Shown here piece after piece: positions 7,507 to 16,718 of a DNA stretch of 64,000 nt. The number at the start of each line of letters is the position of its first letter. The stretch's first letter is position 1. The stretch lies in contig PTKV01000005.1 in the NCBI GenBank assembly GCA_002937895.1, positions 19,331 to 83,330 on the forward strand, written 5' to 3'. The translations under genes and the position numbers were made by a program. The notes under the pieces were generated by a model that was not told the DNA's origin, did no database searches, and saw nothing but the letters and a program-made list of their open reading frames with translations. This DNA comes from Alphaproteobacteria bacterium MarineAlpha5_Bin9 (GTDB lineage Bacteria > Pseudomonadota > Alphaproteobacteria > HIMB59 > GCA-002718135).

Positions 7507-8094
7507 TTATTTTTTTTTATAAAATATTTTGAAACATAAAAGTGATATAATTATAAATATTATTAATAATAAATCCAGAGTAAATATATTATTCACTTTT
7601 AAACTATTAATTTGAGATAAATTATTTATTTTATTTCCGAGAAGAGTAGAAAATAATACTATGGGAGTAAATCCTATAATTGTAGATAAAATAAATTTGT
7701 AACTAGAAATATCTAAAGTAGACAATATAAAATTTTGAACGGCAAGAGGTGTTCCAGGAATCATTCTAAAAATTATTAAATACTCTAGAGAAGATTTTTT
7801 TATTAATAAATTAATTTTAGATAAATATTTTTCAAATTTCATATAAATGTAATTTTTAAAAAAATGTTTAGATAAAAGAAAAAATAAATGACTTCCAAAT
7901 GAAATACTTAATATTGTTAAAAAATAACCTATAAATGAACCGAATGCATAACCTGAAAAAACTATAAAGACTAATAATCCTGGTAAAGATATGGCTGAGT
8001 ATAAGTAAATAAATATAAAAAACAAAAACATAGATAAAAAATAATTTAGCTCAACCCAATTAGAAAAACTCAACAATATTTCATTATAAGTCAT
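7507..8094 (-). CDS. TVP38/TMEM64 (DedA-like) family membrane protein
   Basis: 195 aa with about five hydrophobic segments. The signature region is recognisable: an N-terminal PGLLVFIVFSGYAFGSFIGY and a central FRMIPGTPLAVQNFILS (family F/R-x-IP-x-x-P...N). Family members are inner-membrane proteins implicated in lipid scrambling or export; the specific substrate is unknown. Same strand as grxC and the M20 gene, 8 nt after grxC. Confidence is high for family, low for role. Confidence 0.82.
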   Translation of the reverse strand: MTYNEILLSFSNWVELNYFLSMFLFFIFIYLYSAISLPGLLVFIVFSGYAFGSFIGYFLTILSISFGSHLFFLLSKHFFKNYIYMKFEKYLSKINLLIKKSSLEYLIIFRMIPGTPLAVQNFILSTLDISSYKFILSTIIGFTPIVLFSTLLGNKINNLSQINSLKVNNIFTLDLLLIIFIIISLLCFKIFYKKK

Positions 8095-8102
8095 TAATAT
8101 TT

Positions 8103-8357
8103 CTATTTAATAATTTTATCAAATTTTCCAGTATTAATAATCGATTTTAAATCATCATAACCACCTATATGCATTTTATTTATAAATATTTGTGGTAATG
8201 TTTTCATTCCATTTGATATTTTAATCATTTCATTGAATTTTTTAGGCTCTTTGTTAATATTATATTCTGTATAATTTATATTTTTAGATTTGAAAAAATT
8301 TTTTGCTCTATCACAATAACCACAAATATCTTTTGTATAGATTATAACTTTATTCAT
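8103..8357 (-). CDS. grxC: Glutaredoxin 3 type
   Basis: 84 aa, standard monomeric glutaredoxin length. Active site C12-G-Y-C15 (GrxC usually CPYC), cis-Pro block TLPQIFINKMHIGG, and the C-terminal GGYDDL glutathione-binding turn are all present. It acts in the cytosol as a glutathione-dependent disulfide reductase. It overlaps the stop of the upstream M20 gene by 4 nt (ATGA-type junction). Confidence 0.93.
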   Translation of the reverse strand: MNKVIIYTKDICGYCDRAKNFFKSKNINYTEYNINKEPKKFNEMIKISNGMKTLPQIFINKMHIGGYDDLKSIINTGKFDKIIK

Positions 8358-9526
8358 TTACTAAAATACTTATTAACAAGTTCAACCCAAAAATTAACAC
8401 CAATAGGTAATAAATTATCATTAAAGTCATATTTACTTGTATGTAGACCCGCATAATGATTTTCATCTTTCTGACCTATATATAAATATGAACCAGGTTT
8501 TTCATTAAGCATATATGAAAAATCCTCACCTCCCATAGATGGGTTGATATTTGTAAATACTTTATCCTTTCCAACCAAATCTTTTGCGACATCTGATGCA
8601 AATATGCTTTTTTCTTTATGGTTTATTGTTGGAGGATATTTATTATAATATTGTATATGAGCTTTAGCATTATTTGCCAAAGCAATACCAGATGCAATTT
8701 CTTTTATTTTTTTTTCAATATCTACTCTGGTTTCATTTTTAAAAGTTCTTACTGTTCCATTTAAACTAACTTTATCATCAATAACATTATAAGCTGTACC
8801 TCCGTGAATTTTAGTTATACTTACTAATGCTTTATCAACAGGATCTATAAATCTACTTACTATTGTCTGCATTGATAAAACAATTTGTGAAGCTATAACT
8901 ATAGGATCAACAGCTAAATTAGGTAGAGCAGCATGACCTCCCTTTCCTTCAACAATAATATCAAATTCATCAACAGCTGCCATCATCGGACCATCAGTCA
9001 CTCCAAATTCTCCAAGAGGTAATTCAGGCCAATTATGGAGTGCATAAACTTCATCGATCTCAAAATCTTTAAATAATCCATCATCCATCATCATTTTTCC
9101 GCCACCCCAACCTTCTTCTCCTGGTTGGAAAATAAAAAAGACTGTTCCATCAAAATTAGGATTTTCTTTTAGGTATTTAGCAGCACCCAAAAGCATTGTA
9201 GTGTGTCCATCATGTCCACAAGCATGCATCATCCCTTCGTTTGAAGATTTATGTTCAAAATTATTGTGTTCTGGCATAGGCAATGCATCCATATCAGCTC
9301 TTAATCCAATAGATTTTTTACTATTACCTTTATTTCCTTTAATCCATGCAACTAAACCAGTGTTAGCATATCCAGATTTATATTCAATTTGCCAAGTTTT
9401 AAGTTTTGTTTGAATATATTGAGAAGTTTCTTTTTCTTTTAAACCTATTTCAGGATTTTTATGAAGATCTTTTCTCCATTTAGTCATTTCATTTAACATT
9501 TGATTTATACTATTTAATATTGCCAT
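8354..9526 (-). CDS. M20 family amidohydrolase (N-acyl amino acid / hippurate hydrolase type)
   Basis: 390 aa, full length. Metal-site motifs: LRADMDALP, HACGHDGHTTMLLGAA (C103, H105), FQPGEEGWGGG and MGGEDFSYML near the C-terminus. The Cys in HACGHDGH is typical of the HipO/IAA-aminoacid-hydrolase subgroup, which deacylates N-acyl amino acids; exact substrate not deducible. No signal peptide. Its ATG overlaps the final base of the lytic transglycosylase stop (9526), so the two are co-transcribed with grxC. Confidence 0.9.
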   Translation of the reverse strand: MAILNSINQMLNEMTKWRKDLHKNPEIGLKEKETSQYIQTKLKTWQIEYKSGYANTGLVAWIKGNKGNSKKSIGLRADMDALPMPEHNNFEHKSSNEGMMHACGHDGHTTMLLGAAKYLKENPNFDGTVFFIFQPGEEGWGGGKMMMDDGLFKDFEIDEVYALHNWPELPLGEFGVTDGPMMAAVDEFDIIVEGKGGHAALPNLAVDPIVIASQIVLSMQTIVSRFIDPVDKALVSITKIHGGTAYNVIDDKVSLNGTVRTFKNETRVDIEKKIKEIASGIALANNAKAHIQYYNKYPPTINHKEKSIFASDVAKDLVGKDKVFTNINPSMGGEDFSYMLNEKPGSYLYIGQKDENHYAGLHTSKYDFNDNLLPIGVNFWVELVNKYFSK

Positions 9527-10158
9527 TAGAGTAACCCAAATATACCTTTCTTATTTAATTGATTTTCACATTTAATTAATTGATTGTTATATTTCTTTGA
9601 ATTTTTTTCAACCTTCTTAGCTACATCAATAAGCCATTTTTTTGTTTTATATGATTGATTTTTCCAACCATTATGACCTTCATGATAAGCTAAATACTGA
9701 TTATATGTATCTTTTTTTGATAAACCTAACATTTTATGAGAATTATTTACATACCAGCCAATAAAATCAGAAATATCATTAAAGTTTGCTCTTGAGGCAT
9801 TAGTATTGCCAGTACTTTTTTTATACCAATCCCAGGTAGGATTAGTTACTTGTGCAAAACCAAAAGCTGTTGAAGGTCTTTTTGGAGATGGAATAATTCC
9901 AAATATTTTTTTTCGTTTAGGCTTTGCAAATTGATTAAAAGATGATTCTTGTTTTACTATAGCTAGCTGTAGTGATATAGGAGCCCCCCATTTATCATAA
10001 CTTTTTTTAGTTGCTTTATACCAATTTTTTTTCTCTTTAAATAAAATACAAGAGTCTTCTGTTAAATTGCTATCAATTTTAGTACAGGCAATAACAAAAA
10101 TAGTCAAAATACATATAGATATTAAGAAATTATCAATACGCATATTTTTTTTTAACAT
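9526..10158 (-). CDS. Lytic transglycosylase SLT-domain lipoprotein
   Basis: 210 aa. The N-terminal hydrophobic stretch ends in VIAC, a plausible lipobox with Cys25, so the mature protein is likely lipid-anchored in the periplasm. The SLT signature follows: LAIVKQESSF (catalytic Glu71), STAFGFAQVTNPTWDWY and YLAYHEGHNGW. It cleaves peptidoglycan glycan strands. Divergent from htpG across 81 nt and first gene of a unit with the M20 gene and grxC. A start at Met6 is equally possible. Confidence 0.88.
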   Translation of the reverse strand: MLKKNMRIDNFLISICILTIFVIACTKIDSNLTEDSCILFKEKKNWYKATKKSYDKWGAPISLQLAIVKQESSFNQFAKPKRKKIFGIIPSPKRPSTAFGFAQVTNPTWDWYKKSTGNTNASRANFNDISDFIGWYVNNSHKMLGLSKKDTYNQYLAYHEGHNGWKNQSYKTKKWLIDVAKKVEKNSKKYNNQLIKCENQLNKKGIFGLL

Positions 10159-10227
10159 AAAATTTGTGATTAAACAAAAATTGTGTCAAAAATACTTACA
10201 ATATATTCAATTATTGTATAAATAAGC

Positions 10228-10233
10228 TATAAT
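10228..10233 (+). promoter_or_regulatory. htpG -10 element, leaderless spacing
   Basis: TATAAT lies 6 nt before the htpG ATG, which would put the transcription start at or within a base of the start codon. No Shine-Dalgarno is present. A weak -35-like TTCAAT sits 16 nt upstream (10206-10211). Motif-based. Confidence 0.5.
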
Positions 10234-10239
10234 TAATTA

Positions 10240-12105
10240 ATGAACGAAACAGCAAAAAAAAATAAAGAAAAATTAAATTTTCAGGCTGAAGTAAGCAAAC
10301 TACTGCATTTAGTTGCTAATTCTCTTTATAGTGAAAGAGAAATTTTTTTAAGAGAATTAATCTCAAATTCTGCGGATGCATGCGAAAAAATTAGATATCT
10401 TGCAATAAAAAAGCCTGGGATAATTAAGAAAAGTGATCAATTATCAATTTTTGTAAAATTTTCAAAAAAAAATAATTTAATTATCGTTGAAGACAATGGG
10501 ATAGGTATGACCAAATCTGAATTAATAGAAAATTTAGGAACTATCGCAAAATCTGGAACTAATAAATTCATCGAAGCTATGTCTAAAAAACAAGCCTCAA
10601 ATATATCTACTATAGGACAATTTGGTGTAGGTTTTTACTCAAGTTTTATGATTGCCGAAAAAGTTACTGTTGAGTCACTTTCAGCTGAAAATAAAGATTC
10701 ATATTCGTGGGAATCAGATGGAAAAAATGATTTTATCATTCAAAAAATTAATAAAATTTCGAGAGGAACTTCTATATTTTTAAATATAAAAAAAGATGCT
10801 CAAGAATTTCTAGATATATTTAAGTTAAGATCAATTATTACTAAATATTCAAATTATATTCCTTTTCCAATATATCTTAAGGATATTGATAAAAAAGAAA
10901 ATGAAGAAAAAATTAATGAAGGGGAACCTCTATGGTTAAAAAATAAAAAAGATATAAAAAAAGATGAATATAAACAATTTTATAATAATATTTCATTTAA
11001 TTTTGATGAACCTCTCAAAACAATTCATTTTGAAGCAGAAGGAATTATAAATTATAATTCTTTAATTTATATACCTTCAAAGCAACCAATGGATCTTTTT
11101 AATCCAGAACGAAAAAATAAAATAAAACTTTATGTCCAAAAAATATTTATTACTGATGATTGTGAAGAAATTATTCCTTCTTGGCTAAGATTCATCCCAG
11201 GAGTTGTAGATTCAAAAGATATTTCTTTAAATATTAGTAGAGAAATGCTTCAAAACAATCCTATAATATCTAAAATAAAAAAAGGATTAATAAACAAAAT
11301 ATTAAGCGAATTGAATAACTTATCAGAGGATAATGATAAATACTTAATTTTTTGGAAAAACTTTGGATCTGTAATTAAAGAAGGGCTGTATGACAATAAT
11401 GAGTATCATGAAAAATTATTAAATTTAATAAGATTTCAAACATCAGAAGATGATAATTATATTAGCCTAGATGAATACATAAAAAAAATAAACAAAGATC
11501 AAAAAGAAATTTTTTATTTTTCTAGTGTAGAAAAAAATAATATAAAAAATAGTCCTCAATTAGAATCTTTTATTGATAAAAAAATTCCTGTAATCTTAAT
11601 GACAGATGCAGTAGATGAATTTTGGATACCAAATGTTCAAAAATATAAAAATCTAAATTTTAAATCAATTACAAAAGGAAAAGTGGATTTATCTAAATTT
11701 TCAAGTGAAAAAGAAAAACATATAAAAAATTCAGATATATCTAATGAATTCAATAACTTAATAGATATATTAAAGAAAGAACTTAAAGAAAATATTAAAG
11801 ATGTGATTGTTTCTGAAAGGCTAACAAAAAGTCCATTAATATTAATAGCTGACGAAGAGAACATGGACATAAATATGGAAAAATTAATGAAAATGCATAA
11901 CAAAGATATGCAATCAAGTAAAAAGATTTTAGAAATAAATATAAAACATCCCATGATAATTCAATTATCAAAAGTAATAAAAAATGTTGATAAAAAAAAG
12001 ATTGCTAATTTAATTCTTGATCAAGCTAATATACTTGATGGAAATACTTTATCCGATCCATCACGATACATAGAAAATTTAACTGATATATTTATGAAAA
12101 AATAA
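10240..12105 (+). CDS. htpG: Molecular chaperone HtpG (Hsp90)
   Basis: 621 aa, normal bacterial Hsp90 length. GHKL ATPase motifs: FLRELISNSADACEKIRYLA, DNGIGMTKSEL and IGQFGVGFYSSFMIA; the middle-domain catalytic loop SREMLQNN follows, with C-terminal dimerisation region after ~500. Cytosolic ATP-dependent folding and remodelling. The ATG has no ribosome binding site and sits 6 nt after TATAAT. Its stop abuts the stop of serA with no intervening base. Confidence 0.98.
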   Translation: MNETAKKNKEKLNFQAEVSKLLHLVANSLYSEREIFLRELISNSADACEKIRYLAIKKPGIIKKSDQLSIFVKFSKKNNLIIVEDNGIGMTKSELIENLGTIAKSGTNKFIEAMSKKQASNISTIGQFGVGFYSSFMIAEKVTVESLSAENKDSYSWESDGKNDFIIQKINKISRGTSIFLNIKKDAQEFLDIFKLRSIITKYSNYIPFPIYLKDIDKKENEEKINEGEPLWLKNKKDIKKDEYKQFYNNISFNFDEPLKTIHFEAEGIINYNSLIYIPSKQPMDLFNPERKNKIKLYVQKIFITDDCEEIIPSWLRFIPGVVDSKDISLNISREMLQNNPIISKIKKGLINKILSELNNLSEDNDKYLIFWKNFGSVIKEGLYDNNEYHEKLLNLIRFQTSEDDNYISLDEYIKKINKDQKEIFYFSSVEKNNIKNSPQLESFIDKKIPVILMTDAVDEFWIPNVQKYKNLNFKSITKGKVDLSKFSSEKEKHIKNSDISNEFNNLIDILKKELKENIKDVIVSERLTKSPLILIADEENMDINMEKLMKMHNKDMQSSKKILEINIKHPMIIQLSKVIKNVDKKKIANLILDQANILDGNTLSDPSRYIENLTDIFMKK

Positions 12106-13041
12106 TTATAAATTATTAACAATTTTACCTTCAATAAAATAATCAATAATTTGTTTAGCTATTTGTATTGCAACATTCTTTTGAGCCTCAAACGTTGATG
12201 CTGCTATATGAGGAGAGAGTATTAAATTTTTGGTATTAAATAAAATGTTTTTAGTTGCGGGTTCACTCATGTAAACATCTAAAGCTGCACCCATAATTAT
12301 TTTATTTTCTAAAGCATTTTTCAAATCAATTTCATTTATCAAACTTCCTCTCGCTGTATTTATTATGAAAGAAGAATCTTTCATTTTACTAAATTCATTA
12401 GTATTAAATAATGGTTTATTATCAGGAGAAGATTTACAATGTAAACTAATAATATCACAAGTTGTTAAAATTTCATCAAATGAGAGATTAGTAACATATG
12501 GATAAAGATTTTTTTTATCTTTAAAAGATTTAGAGAAAGTATAAATTTTCATTCCAAAGCCATTTGCAATTTCTGCTACTCTAGCTGAAACATTACCAAA
12601 ACCAATTAGTCCTAGATTTTTATCTTTAAGTTCAACTCCCTTAAATAATTTTTTTTCCCAAAGACCTTTGTGTGTCGAAAAATTAGCTTTAGTTATATTT
12701 CTTAATAAGGATAATATTAATGCAATAGTATGCTCAGCTGTAGCATTAGTATTTGCCCCTGGAGTATTCATAACTATAATATTTTTTTCTTTAGCTGATT
12801 TAATATCTATATTATCTGTTCCAGCACCTGCTCTACCTATAATTTTTAATTTTTGTGAAGATAAAATAATGTCTTTTGTTACCTTAGTAGCTGATCTGAC
12901 TACCAAAGCATCATATTGATTAATAATATTTTTTAAATCATCTGAAGATAAATCAGTTATTACATCACAATCTATATTGTTTTGAATAAATAATTCTTTA
13001 GCGATGTTATCCATTGAATCAGAAATCAAAACTTTACTCAT
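12106..13041 (-). CDS. serA: D-3-phosphoglycerate dehydrogenase (short form)
   Basis: 311 aa from the ATG at 13041 (MSKVLISDSMD), chosen because GGAGAAAAC lies just upstream; a further ATG at 13062 adds seven residues without family match. D-2-hydroxyacid dehydrogenase fold: NAD site LGLIGFGNVSARVA, catalytic VVRSATKVT, INTARGSLI and SPHIAAST. It ends after the catalytic domains and lacks the ACT/ASB regulatory tail of ~525-aa SerA, so it may escape serine feedback. The upstream DUF1015 gene overlaps it by 8 nt, a pairing commonly seen with serine biosynthesis genes. Another 2-hydroxyacid dehydrogenase activity is possible. Confidence 0.82.
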   Translation of the reverse strand: MSKVLISDSMDNIAKELFIQNNIDCDVITDLSSDDLKNIINQYDALVVRSATKVTKDIILSSQKLKIIGRAGAGTDNIDIKSAKEKNIIVMNTPGANTNATAEHTIALILSLLRNITKANFSTHKGLWEKKLFKGVELKDKNLGLIGFGNVSARVAEIANGFGMKIYTFSKSFKDKKNLYPYVTNLSFDEILTTCDIISLHCKSSPDNKPLFNTNEFSKMKDSSFIINTARGSLINEIDLKNALENKIIMGAALDVYMSEPATKNILFNTKNLILSPHIAASTFEAQKNVAIQIAKQIIDYFIEGKIVNNL

Positions 13042-14260
13042 AATTGTTTTCTCCAAAATCATAAACTACCATACCATCTAAAGGCTTAGGCTCAAACCAA
13101 GTAGACTTAGGTGGCATAGTTAAATTATTTTCCGCTATATCTATAACATCATCTATTTGTGTTGGAAATATCGAAAATGCAATACTATTTGTGTTATTGT
13201 CAACTTTTTTTTCTAGAGCAATCAGTCCGTGACATCCTGCAATAAATCTTATCCTATCATCAGTATTTGCATTTTCTATACCTAATAAATTTTTTAAACA
13301 AAAATTATTAATGATATTAATATCTAGCTTAGATAAAATATCATTATTATCTAAAAGATGCTCATTTTTAAAAAATAAATGATACCATTTTTTATTGTGA
13401 TACATACCAAAGTTTCGCGATTTTTTTGGTAAATAAGGATTATTACTTTCCTTAATAACAAAATTTGATGATAAAAGATTTAAAAAATTATTTAAATCTA
13501 ATCCATTTAAATCTTTAATTACTCTATTATAGTCATAAATTTTAGTTTTCGTTTTTGGAAAAGCTGCTATCATAAAATATTTATTTAAATTATTTTTTTT
13601 ATTGGGATGTTCGTGTTGAAATTCATATATTTTTTTCATAGCAGATATTCTATGATGACCATCACATATATATAAAGTCTCAATTTGATTAATTAATTCC
13701 GAAAATTTTTCTTTTTTATTTTTGTCATTTAGAATCCATAATGAGTGAATAGAACCATCAAATGAACTAAAATGAAAATGAGGTTTTGAATTGCTGGTTT
13801 CAATAAGGAAATTATCTAAATTAATAATGTCATTATATGCTACGTATATAGGTCCAATTTGAGCATGTAGATTTAACATTTGATCTGCTCGTTCTTGAGC
13901 TCTATTTTCGTAAATTAATTCATGTGATTTGATATAATTATGTATAAATGAATCTATATTAGCTAAAGCAATAAATCCTAATTGTATATGAGATTTGTGA
14001 TTTATCTTATATAAGTAAAAAGAAAGATTGTTATCCTTTTTAATAATTTCATATTTTTTCATTTTTTGAAAATAATTTTTAGCAAACAATGCAGTATTAT
14101 CATTTTCAACTTGAGGATTTAATATATTAATATAGTTCCAATTATCTTTAAATAAATAATCTAATTTATCCTCACTTAAATAATCTGTGCTTGGAGCTAT
14201 TAAATTTTCTGGTGGTTCTTTATAGGGTAAAAATCCTTTGAATGGTTTTAAATCAATCAT
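13034..14260 (-). CDS. DUF1015 family protein
   Basis: 408 aa, typical for the family. Recognised by the N-terminal FKGFLPYK, the HAQIGPIYVAYND block, ADQMLNLHAQIG, and the central signature YICDGHHRISAM. DUF1015 proteins resemble ParB/Srx-fold kinases, and related archaeal enzymes phosphorylate free serine. Overlap with serA (8 nt) supports a link to serine metabolism, but the activity here is not established. Last residues FGENNYE run into the serA ribosome binding site. Confidence 0.85.
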   Translation of the reverse strand: MIDLKPFKGFLPYKEPPENLIAPSTDYLSEDKLDYLFKDNWNYINILNPQVENDNTALFAKNYFQKMKKYEIIKKDNNLSFYLYKINHKSHIQLGFIALANIDSFIHNYIKSHELIYENRAQERADQMLNLHAQIGPIYVAYNDIINLDNFLIETSNSKPHFHFSSFDGSIHSLWILNDKNKKEKFSELINQIETLYICDGHHRISAMKKIYEFQHEHPNKKNNLNKYFMIAAFPKTKTKIYDYNRVIKDLNGLDLNNFLNLLSSNFVIKESNNPYLPKKSRNFGMYHNKKWYHLFFKNEHLLDNNDILSKLDINIINNFCLKNLLGIENANTDDRIRFIAGCHGLIALEKKVDNNTNSIAFSIFPTQIDDVIDIAENNLTMPPKSTWFEPKPLDGMVVYDFGENNYE

Positions 14261-14313
14261 ATTTATAAATATATAAAGTTTATAAAAAAAATATTAAATA
14301 AGCTATATTAATA

Positions 14314-15678
14314 TTAAGATATGTCCGGCAATACTGAAAGAGCTTTATTAACCTTCTCTTCTTCATAAACATCTTCAGCTAGTCTACCAGAAAAATAATC
14401 ATCATAAGCTGTCATATCAAAATGACCATGACCACATAAATTAAATAAAATAGTTTTACTTTCACCCTTTAATTTACAATCCAAAGCAGCATCAATAGCA
14501 CCTTTTACAGCATGTGTAGCTTCTGGAGCTGGTATAATACCCTCTTGCTTCCCAAAATTAACACCAGCTTCAAAACATTCTTTTTGACCATAAGCTTTTG
14601 CTCTCATTAATCCTAAATTGTATAAGTGACTCAAATGATAAGACATACCATGATATCTCAATCCTCCAGAATGATTTGCTGGAGGTAGAAAATCTGAACC
14701 TAAAGTATGCATTTTAATTAAAGGTGTCATTTTAGCCATGTCACCATGATCATAAGCATATTTACCTTTGGTAAAAGATGGGCATGATAGTGGTTCACAA
14801 CCAATAATATCAATCTTTTGCCCTCCTCTAAGTTGTTGGCCTAAGAAAGGAAACATAAGTCCAGACAAGTTACTTCCTCCACCTGTGCAACCTACTATAA
14901 TATCAGGATAATCCCCTGCTTGTTCCATTTGAAGTATTGCTTCATTACCATTAATTGTTTGATGCATTAGAACATGACCTAAAACACTACCTAATGAGTA
15001 TTTTGCATTTCCTTGACTTTTTACAACTGCCTCAATAGCATCAGAAATTGCAATACCAAGACTACCAGGATTTTCAGGATTCTCTTCTAAAAGCTTTTTT
15101 CCAAAATCAGTTAATGAAGAAGGACTTGAGTGACATTTAGCACCAAAAGATTGCATCATCAATTTTCTATATGGCTTTTGATCAAAACTAATTTTTACCA
15201 TAAAAACTTCAACATCGATATCAAACATTTGGCCAGCAAAAGCTAGAGAGCTACCCCACTGCCCTGCTCCTGTTTCTGTATATATTTTTTTAACACCTTC
15301 TTCTTTATTATAGAATGCTTGAGCTACTGCAGTATTAGGCTTATGACTTCCAGTGGGACTGACTCCTTCATATTTATAATATATTTTTGCAGGAGTATCT
15401 AAAAATTTTTCTAATCTTCTAGCCCGATATAATGGAGAAGGTCGCCATTGTTTATAAATATTTCTTACAGGTTCTGGTATTTCAATTTCTCTTTCAGTAG
15501 ATACTTCTTGCATTATTAATCCCATAGGAAATAATGGTGCAAAGTCATCAGGTCCTGCGGGCTGTTTTGTTCCAGGATGAAGTGGTGGTGGTGGGGGACT
15601 TGGTAAATCAGAATTTATATTATACCAAAATTTTGGAGCTTTCGACTCCTCAAGAAAATATTTTACTGAATCTGTCAT
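14314..15678 (-). CDS. trpB2: TrpB2-type tryptophan synthase beta chain
   Basis: 454 aa, longer than TrpB1 (~400). PLP-Lys motif GSHKPNTA, ETGAGQWGSSLAFAG and the phosphate-binding GCTGGGSNLSG are clear; the N-terminal proline-rich LPSPPPPPLHPGTKQPAGPDD and RPSPLYRARRLE are TrpB2 traits. It condenses indole (or possibly another substrate, O-phosphoserine being one suggestion) with serine to tryptophan without needing TrpA. No trpA, trpB1 or trpF lies here; trpEGDC is at the other end of the window. Located just after the serine-related genes serA/DUF1015 in genome order, on the same strand. Confidence 0.93.
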   Translation of the reverse strand: MTDSVKYFLEESKAPKFWYNINSDLPSPPPPPLHPGTKQPAGPDDFAPLFPMGLIMQEVSTEREIEIPEPVRNIYKQWRPSPLYRARRLEKFLDTPAKIYYKYEGVSPTGSHKPNTAVAQAFYNKEEGVKKIYTETGAGQWGSSLAFAGQMFDIDVEVFMVKISFDQKPYRKLMMQSFGAKCHSSPSSLTDFGKKLLEENPENPGSLGIAISDAIEAVVKSQGNAKYSLGSVLGHVLMHQTINGNEAILQMEQAGDYPDIIVGCTGGGSNLSGLMFPFLGQQLRGGQKIDIIGCEPLSCPSFTKGKYAYDHGDMAKMTPLIKMHTLGSDFLPPANHSGGLRYHGMSYHLSHLYNLGLMRAKAYGQKECFEAGVNFGKQEGIIPAPEATHAVKGAIDAALDCKLKGESKTILFNLCGHGHFDMTAYDDYFSGRLAEDVYEEEKVNKALSVLPDIS

Positions 15679-15686
15679 AATTAAAA

Positions 15687-15692
15687 ACTATA
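15687..15692 (-). promoter_or_regulatory. trpB2 -10 element, leaderless spacing
   Basis: TATAGT on the minus strand, 8 nt before the trpB2 ATG; no Shine-Dalgarno. Motif only. Confidence 0.35.
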
Positions 15693-15754
15693 TTGCTCTA
15701 AAAAAATAAACAAATCAACTATAATTTATATATAAAGAAGTATAAAAAAGTAAA

Positions 15755-15835
15755 ATGAAGAATTTAAATGCAGGAAATATATCAATAATAATAGCTATAA
15801 TATTAATAATATATGCTATTTATAGCTTTATATAA
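15755..15835 (+). CDS. Possible 26-aa hydrophobic microprotein
   Basis: ATG to TAA gives a short peptide with a single Ile-rich hydrophobic run after MKNLNAGN. It fills the otherwise empty gap downstream of EamA and overlaps the EamA stop by 8 nt on the opposite strand. No Shine-Dalgarno; AT-rich DNA readily yields Ile-rich short ORFs, so it may be chance. Confidence 0.2.
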   Translation: MKNLNAGNISIIIAIILIIYAIYSFI

Positions 15836-16715
15836 TAGTACTATTTTTTTTGAATTGCCCTAAAAAAATGCCAATAATAATTAATATTAATCCTATAAAT
15901 GCATTTAATGATACTCTTTCATCAAGAAAAATATAGCCCCAAAAAATTGCAAAAAAAGGTATTAGATATGAAACATATGACAAAAACATTGGTCCTGCTT
16001 CTGCAATAATTTTAAATCGTAACAAAAACGCTAATGCAGTAGGAAAAATACCTAAATAAATTATTGGTATCACACTATCTAAATTATATGAATTAAGTCT
16101 ATATAATTCTGTAAAAATTAAAAAGGGGAGCGAAAATATTGCAGCACTTAATGTTACGTATGTAGTCAAAGTTAGAATATTAACTTTCTCTATATTATAA
16201 GCAAGAATAGAAGAAAAAACATAACCTAAAACAGAAACAATAATTAAAATCTTAGGAATTAATGTGGAATTATCAAAATAAAATTTTTGAAATATATTAA
16301 ATTCAAAAATGAATAAAACTCCAATTAATCCTAATATTACTGAAATTAATTTAAAATAATTAAATTTATCATTCTTAATAAGAAAATGGGTAAGTATTAA
16401 TGCAAAGATTGGACCAACAGACATCAATAATCCAGCTGTGTTAGATTGAATAAATTTTTCTGACCAACTAATAAACACAAAGGGAAGAAAATTTCCAATA
16501 ACTCCAATAAAACAAATTATCAATAATAATTTAAAATTTAAATTAAATTTCATTTTTTTTATTTTAAAATAAATAATTAAAACAATTGAGGCAATAATTA
16601 AACGTAAAGAAGCTATTGCAAAAGGATGTATTGAAACTACTGCAATCTTTATAGCAAAAAATGATGATCCCCAAATTGAAGAAAGAATAGTTAAAAGAAT
16701 AAAATTTTTAATCAA
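15828..16715 (-). CDS. EamA/DMT family transporter
   Basis: 295 aa with about ten hydrophobic segments in two EamA repeats. The N-terminal LSSIWGSSFFAIKIAV and the second-half FLRFKIIAEAGPMFLSYVSYLIPFFAIFWG are typical RhaT/EamA features, as is the ...LGLIGVLFIF turn. A cytoplasmic membrane metabolite exporter/importer of unknown substrate. One of three DMT proteins in the window. It starts 3 nt after the stop of the 99-aa gene, so they are probably co-transcribed. Confidence 0.9.
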   Translation of the reverse strand: MIKNFILLTILSSIWGSSFFAIKIAVVSIHPFAIASLRLIIASIVLIIYFKIKKMKFNLNFKLLLIICFIGVIGNFLPFVFISWSEKFIQSNTAGLLMSVGPIFALILTHFLIKNDKFNYFKLISVILGLIGVLFIFEFNIFQKFYFDNSTLIPKILIIVSVLGYVFSSILAYNIEKVNILTLTTYVTLSAAIFSLPFLIFTELYRLNSYNLDSVIPIIYLGIFPTALAFLLRFKIIAEAGPMFLSYVSYLIPFFAIFWGYIFLDERVSLNAFIGLILIIIGIFLGQFKKNSTII

Positions 16716-16718
16716 AAA

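Noticed and set aside
9201..9413. Open frame on the plus strand inside the M20 amidohydrolase gene
   Set aside because: Antisense shadow of a gene with intact catalytic motifs; no family resemblance.
11637..11954. Antisense open frame in htpG
   Set aside because: Ser/Ile/Phe-rich shadow of Lys/Glu/Asp-rich coding sequence; no start signal.
13042..13062. Upstream ATG extending serA by seven residues
   Set aside because: GGAG lies correctly before the ATG at 13041, and family members begin at MSKVLISD-like sequence.
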